DNA of 64,000 bases from NCBI GenBank assembly GCA_009192285.1, contig WBVU01000005.1:2808731-2872730 (forward strand), written 5' to 3'. Shown piece after piece: positions 59,848 to 64,000 of this stretch. Position 1 is the first letter of the stretch, and every line of letters begins with the position of its first letter. The notes below the pieces were generated by a model that had not been told where the DNA came from, ran no database searches, and saw only the letters and a list, made by a program, of their open reading frames with translations. Origin of the DNA: Morchella semilibera. Lineage: Eukaryota; Ascomycota; Pezizomycetes; Pezizales; Morchellaceae. A program made the position numbers and the translations under genes.

Positions 59848-62800
59848 ATGTCGAACCACCCTGAGATGCCTGTAAACGACCTCAAGGAGGATGGGTCCAC
59901 CGAAGAAGCAGAGAAAAACATTTCATTGGTGATATATCCATTTCTATTCTCGTTTTTCAACTAGCTTTATCTAACATATCAAAAATAGATTCTGAAGGCC
60001 CTTGATGATAAACAATGGGGTGACCATTTCATGGATCTAAAGAACAAGATACAGACGGAGGTCCCTGAGATACCAACGAATATCAAGGTCCAGAAGGTCT
60101 TTGCAATCCTGCGGGGACTATGTTGGGGTACCGAGGCGGTGAGAAGCTTAACTGTTTGACATCCCTATTCAATACCCTTCCGCATCAATCCCTGGATAAT
60201 ATTAATTGACTTCTCTGTAGCTCTTTGAGGGCAAATACTACGACATGGAACAGCGCATCAAATCGAGGAAGAATGGCAATCGTAATTGTACAGTCTCTTC
60301 GGAGAATATAGTTAATCTTGCTGTCAGTTATGTATCTGCTAAACTATCAGATAACTTTGGTTTTGCCCATTCAAAGAACTCCAACAAACTTAATCAGACA
60401 GACTGTAGCATTCCGCCCAAACAACAGGTAATTCACAATTCCCGTACAAGTATACCTTACAGATAGCTAATATTAACAATAGAGCACATATAAGCCTAAT
60501 AAGGATATAGTTTACCCAGAAGGAAGCCTCCCAAGCTTAGCTTACTCTGATTCTGGCGTTGGGCTCAAACGTCACGACGAACTACCTGCAACTCACCTTG
60601 GGCCTCCTAATGGTTCAGCGGATAATCTACAACCAGAAGCCTTCTCTCATGATTCAAGCACAGCGAAAAATAGGGAATTTAAAGTTACTAGGCGCAATAA
60701 GCATCTTGGCGTTGCTCCCTCCCACCCTTGGAACGGATCGGAGCATACCCCACGCCTACCCCATTCGCACACTCCTAGCCCCATTGCAGAAAAACCGTCT
60801 CGGCTACCTTTCCTCCACAGGAAGAGAGAATTATCTCAAGTACCAAATGTTCGTATCGTTATCAGTAAACCCGAAATTCCTGGGTTCGTCGGACCAGAGA
60901 GTAATATCCCAATTACAAGCTCTGTACCCAATCCTCTATCAACACTAATCACAAATCCGGGATATGCTAAAGCCCTTCCGCCCCTGCCGCATGATTTATC
61001 ATTGTTTCCGAGCTTGAGACACGAATTAAAGAGAGGTAGAGAATCAACTCCTCTAAAGGGGGATGAAGAGAAACTGGGGGGAACCATCACAGAGTCTCAA
61101 GATACCCCGCCTGCAGAAAGTTCCCTGCCGCCAACCACCAGAATAAGTGACCCTTCAATCGTAGCTATCGATACGGCAGAGGCAAACCACCAGAGCTTTA
61201 AGAATCCTTCTGGTATAAATCCAACTCCTACTGCTGAATCTTCCAACACCACCGCTCAAAATAACATAAGTGGGGGTACTATAAGATCCAGTTACCCCCG
61301 AGTGGGGACTCCAATTACGGAATCGGGATCATCAATCAATACAAACAATACTGGTACACAAATCTCACATAGGGTAGCCTCTAAAATCTCCAATAAGGCG
61401 GCTTCTATTGATGTGACTGGGCCGTCTACAATCAGTCATAGTCTCGGTTCAGGCCCTGAGCAGTCCAAGAGGAGCAGTTCCCAAGGTGATACAGCTCTCG
61501 GTTCGGTAACTTCTTCTAGTGAATTAAACCGTATGAGATACCAGTCAAAGATATACGGGAACGAGAAATGGTCCCACAGCTCCCGAAATTATAGTCCCGA
61601 GCCTCACCGGGAGGTACCAAGAATCGTAAATATCGTGAGGAATCCCAAAGGCGTCGTAAGTGTCGTTCCTACGGATGATATTGATGCGAGGAAAATACGA
61701 CTTGAAATGAGTATGAAAGCCCTAGCTAGCACTAATACCGCTACATCTCTGGTAGATCCAGCTGCTAAGGTTAGTATAAGTGGTCTTGAAACATATACAC
61801 CTGTTGGTAGTACCAGTGAAGCCAAGGGGACCAACCAAGTTATCAAGAAGGCTCCTCCACAGGAGTGCATGATCTCCAAGATACCAAATTTCTCGAGACA
61901 GACCAGGAACAACACCCCAACCCACGAAGGCGACCCCAATGCACAATATCTAACTAAAAATGTCTCCAAAGGCCATCTCAACACCCATGGTGGTATCGGT
62001 AGTGGTTACACCCATTCTTCTATTCCAGGCCAAATTACTGTGGTTGAGCGCATGCAAAATTCTAATATTCCGAGACTTTCTCCGCGGCCGAGAGTTAATA
62101 ATACAAATGACCAGCAAAGTATTCCTCTACCTGAGTATGGGGGGAGCGGTCACCAAGCAACAAATAAAGAGGAAAACACCACCGGCCCGAAAAACACCGC
62201 TACCTCTGGTGCGGAGAGGGATTATATACGACTACTAGCCAAAAATACGGATCTTCAGGAATCACACTCCTCCCCTCGTAAAGCTTCGTTTTCTGGGGGT
62301 TCATGGGCGGTCTCCTCTGAAATGCCCCCTAAGTTTGGGGGGAAACTGCCTTATAATGGGAGACCGGAACCATCTAGGCCCAAAAACCAAGGCAGCAAAG
62401 GTCCCAAGTCTGCAGAAATGGAGGAAACCATTGAAAATAGCGGTACCGAAACATCTTTTGTCCCTCCTGAGTCTATTAAAAAAAGCAGCTTCTACGAGAA
62501 GACGCGCAAATCCGGTGGCACCGGCAGACCGACTGCTAACAAAACATCCATCTTTGCTACCAACCGCAAGAAACCAGGTAATACCGTGTTGGTGGATATT
62601 ACTGAGATTGGAACTGCCCTTAACCCAAGGATGATGCCTATTGCTTGCGCTTTTTTCGGTGGCACTCCAGGGATGTCTGGAGCTATAATTGGATCACTTA
62701 CACCAAGTGATTCTCGGAAGGAGAATTTTCGCCTTGTGGGCGATGACCCACAGGATTCCTCTCAGCCCACCCCTAGTGAAATTGTCGGATCTGGTCTAGG

Positions 62801-63341
62801 ACCATTTAAGGGTTTTAACGACCCTCTTAACAGAGGACCATCAAAATTTTCCCATGTTGAAAGTGGAAACTTCCCTAGGCATCACATCATCAGTAAGAGT
62901 AAAGAGATACCCTCACCCGTAACACCTCACGGCGGATTCTCCCAAGATGAGGTTGAGAACCTCATGAGAAAGCTTTCGGCCCAGTTACCCCAAACTCCTG
63001 ACGAAAAGGGTACATTTAATACTCTCGGTGGAAGATATTATACGTTCAATATCCCCAGCCTCGAAAAGAGTCCTTCCAAGGACGAGAAAAAGAGGAACCC
63101 AATTGCTGTTTGCATGGATCTTATCAACGCTGCGAGCAATGAGCCTCAGAGTGCTCGACGCGAGATACTGTTGCAGATGAGTAGGGTTATGGTGGATGCT
63201 GTGAGCAAGAGTCGTGATGCCGAGTGTGCTGCCGAGGAGGCGGAAATGGCAGCGAAAAGGGCAGAAGTAGCATTCCTGAAAACAAGGAAGCATTTGGCGC
63301 TGATGACGGAGCTGATGAAGAACAGAAAACAGGATATTTAA
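59848..63341 (+). CDS. long, mostly disordered protein with C-terminal coiled coil, 1091 residues
   Basis: Four exons: 59848-59928, 59989-60138, 60221-60427 and 60504-63341; all joins are phase 0. Acceptor 60503 (AATAAG) gives KQQ-DIVYPEGSL and opens the frame into the long last exon. The N-terminus has a helical domain (LKALDDKQWGDHFMDLKNKI, NIKVQKVFAILRGLCWGTEA, LFEGKYYDMEQRIKSRKNG). Residues about 150-1000 are Ser/Thr/Pro/Asn-rich with no domain. The end is a charged helix (RDAECAAEEAEMAAKRAEVA, then FLKTRKHLALMTELMKN) likely to form a coiled coil. Without the upstream exons only the last 779 codons would be seen, and those lack an ATG. No family is recognised; a scaffold or regulatory role would be guesswork. 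Confidence 0.65.
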
Positions 63342-64000
63342 TGGTCTGATGGTGGTGTGATTTGGGATGGTAGTGTCGCCACATTTCTAAATTGAGTTAA
63401 GGGGGTTTGCCAGAGATACGTATATACTCGTGTTCCTCAACTATATCTTTTCTTAGCACAGGCTTTTTGTTTGTCTACTTGTACGTACTACATACTTTCT
63501 TATGGTGGAATGCTCGTATACAAACTATAGTTTATGCTGTTGGGAGCTAGCGTTGGTTTAACACGACTAATGATTGCTTAAAGAGCAGTAACTCAATAAC
63601 TACTTATAATGTCTAATCATTAAAATACATGCTATCATATTCAAAAACTTTTTCTAAACATTATACGGTTTAGGAATGACATGATCACTCAAGCCATGGT
63701 CGTATGTAATTAGTGAATTTAACAACAACAAACAACTCAAGCCTGCCCCCGAGAATCATATGTTATCACTCGGTATTGTACCTCAATTATGGCTACACTT
63801 TGTAGGTCACCGCAGCAACAAGGGACAGATGACCAGCCACGCCTCCAGAGCGAAACCAACATGAGCTTAATTTGACTCGCTTGGACCTTAAGCTCTGCCC
63901 AAACACCCCAGTTTATCCCTAATGATACACAGATTATCCTCCCAGGTGCATGAGGAGTCTAAGGCCGGATCTTCATACATGTAGGCCTAAAAATTTTACA
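63342..64000. other. 3' flank and intergenic sequence to the window edge
   Basis: No gene is seen. A bipartite motif lies at 63757-63773 and TACATGTA at 63975. Confidence 0.5.

Noticed and set aside
1-64000. CRISPR array, bacterial operon, or toxin/defence system
   Set aside because: No spaced identical repeats of CRISPR type and no prokaryotic gene organisation; gene structure is fungal throughout.

Overview
The window looks like nuclear DNA of a filamentous ascomycete (Pezizomycotina), possibly from a repeat-rich lineage such as Pezizomycetes; the lineage is inference. The signs are genes split by short spliceosomal introns (about 48-155 nt, GT..AG, often with a CTAAC/CTGAC-like branch site), a Sln1/TcsB-type hybrid histidine kinase, a CFEM protein with a GPI-type tail, fungal MARVEL-like four-span proteins, an MCT-like MFS carrier and an EMP70 nonaspanin. 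No operon, Shine-Dalgarno site, rRNA, intact tRNA or CRISPR array was seen. All exon joins were worked out by hand from splice signals, reading-frame phase and family knowledge; no alignment was run.

Layout: (1) 1-249, the 3' end of a gene with a collagen-like tail. (2) 3169-4415, a secreted Cys-rich (CBM19-like) and mucin-like protein with an apparent frameshift. (3) 6593-10705 (-), the osmosensor kinase, with six exons and four apparent one-base frameshifts. (4) 10.7-18.4 kb, mostly non-coding. (5) 18464-19269 (-) methyltransferase, 20199-20921 (+) MARVEL-like protein, 23282-24078 (-) CFEM protein, 25689-28211 (+) EMP70 protein. (6) 28.2-30.7 kb, a cluster of small transposon-like repeats. 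(7) 30676-32920 (-) P-loop ATPase with an RGG tail, 34280-34891 (-) acidic hypothetical protein. (8) 35.6-37.4 kb, three repeat elements. (9) 38135-39742 (+) MFS transporter, 41048-42134 (+) membrane protein, 43655-44321 (-) MARVEL-like protein, 44518-44879 (+) a possible small gene. (10) 44.9-53.7 kb, an AT-rich gene desert with MITE-like hairpins. (11) 53740-54345 (+) hypothetical, 55552-56304 (-) secreted hypothetical, 56934-58895 (+) 2OG-Fe(II) oxygenase, 59848-63341 (+) a long disordered protein.

The genes do not form an obvious pathway or biosynthetic cluster. Several act at the cell surface or in membranes (osmosensing, wall binding, CFEM, transport, endomembrane sorting), which is ordinary for a random stretch of fungal chromosome.

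The most unusual content is outside the genes. Two short motifs are strongly over-represented. One is a bipartite 17-bp motif, CAY-N4-TRTCACTCG, with a fixed gap and about 20 copies on both strands. The other is the 8-bp palindrome TACATGTA, with about 38 copies and only one inside a coding exon. At least nine hairpin or terminal-inverted-repeat elements of 106-352 bp are also present, several bounded by TA.
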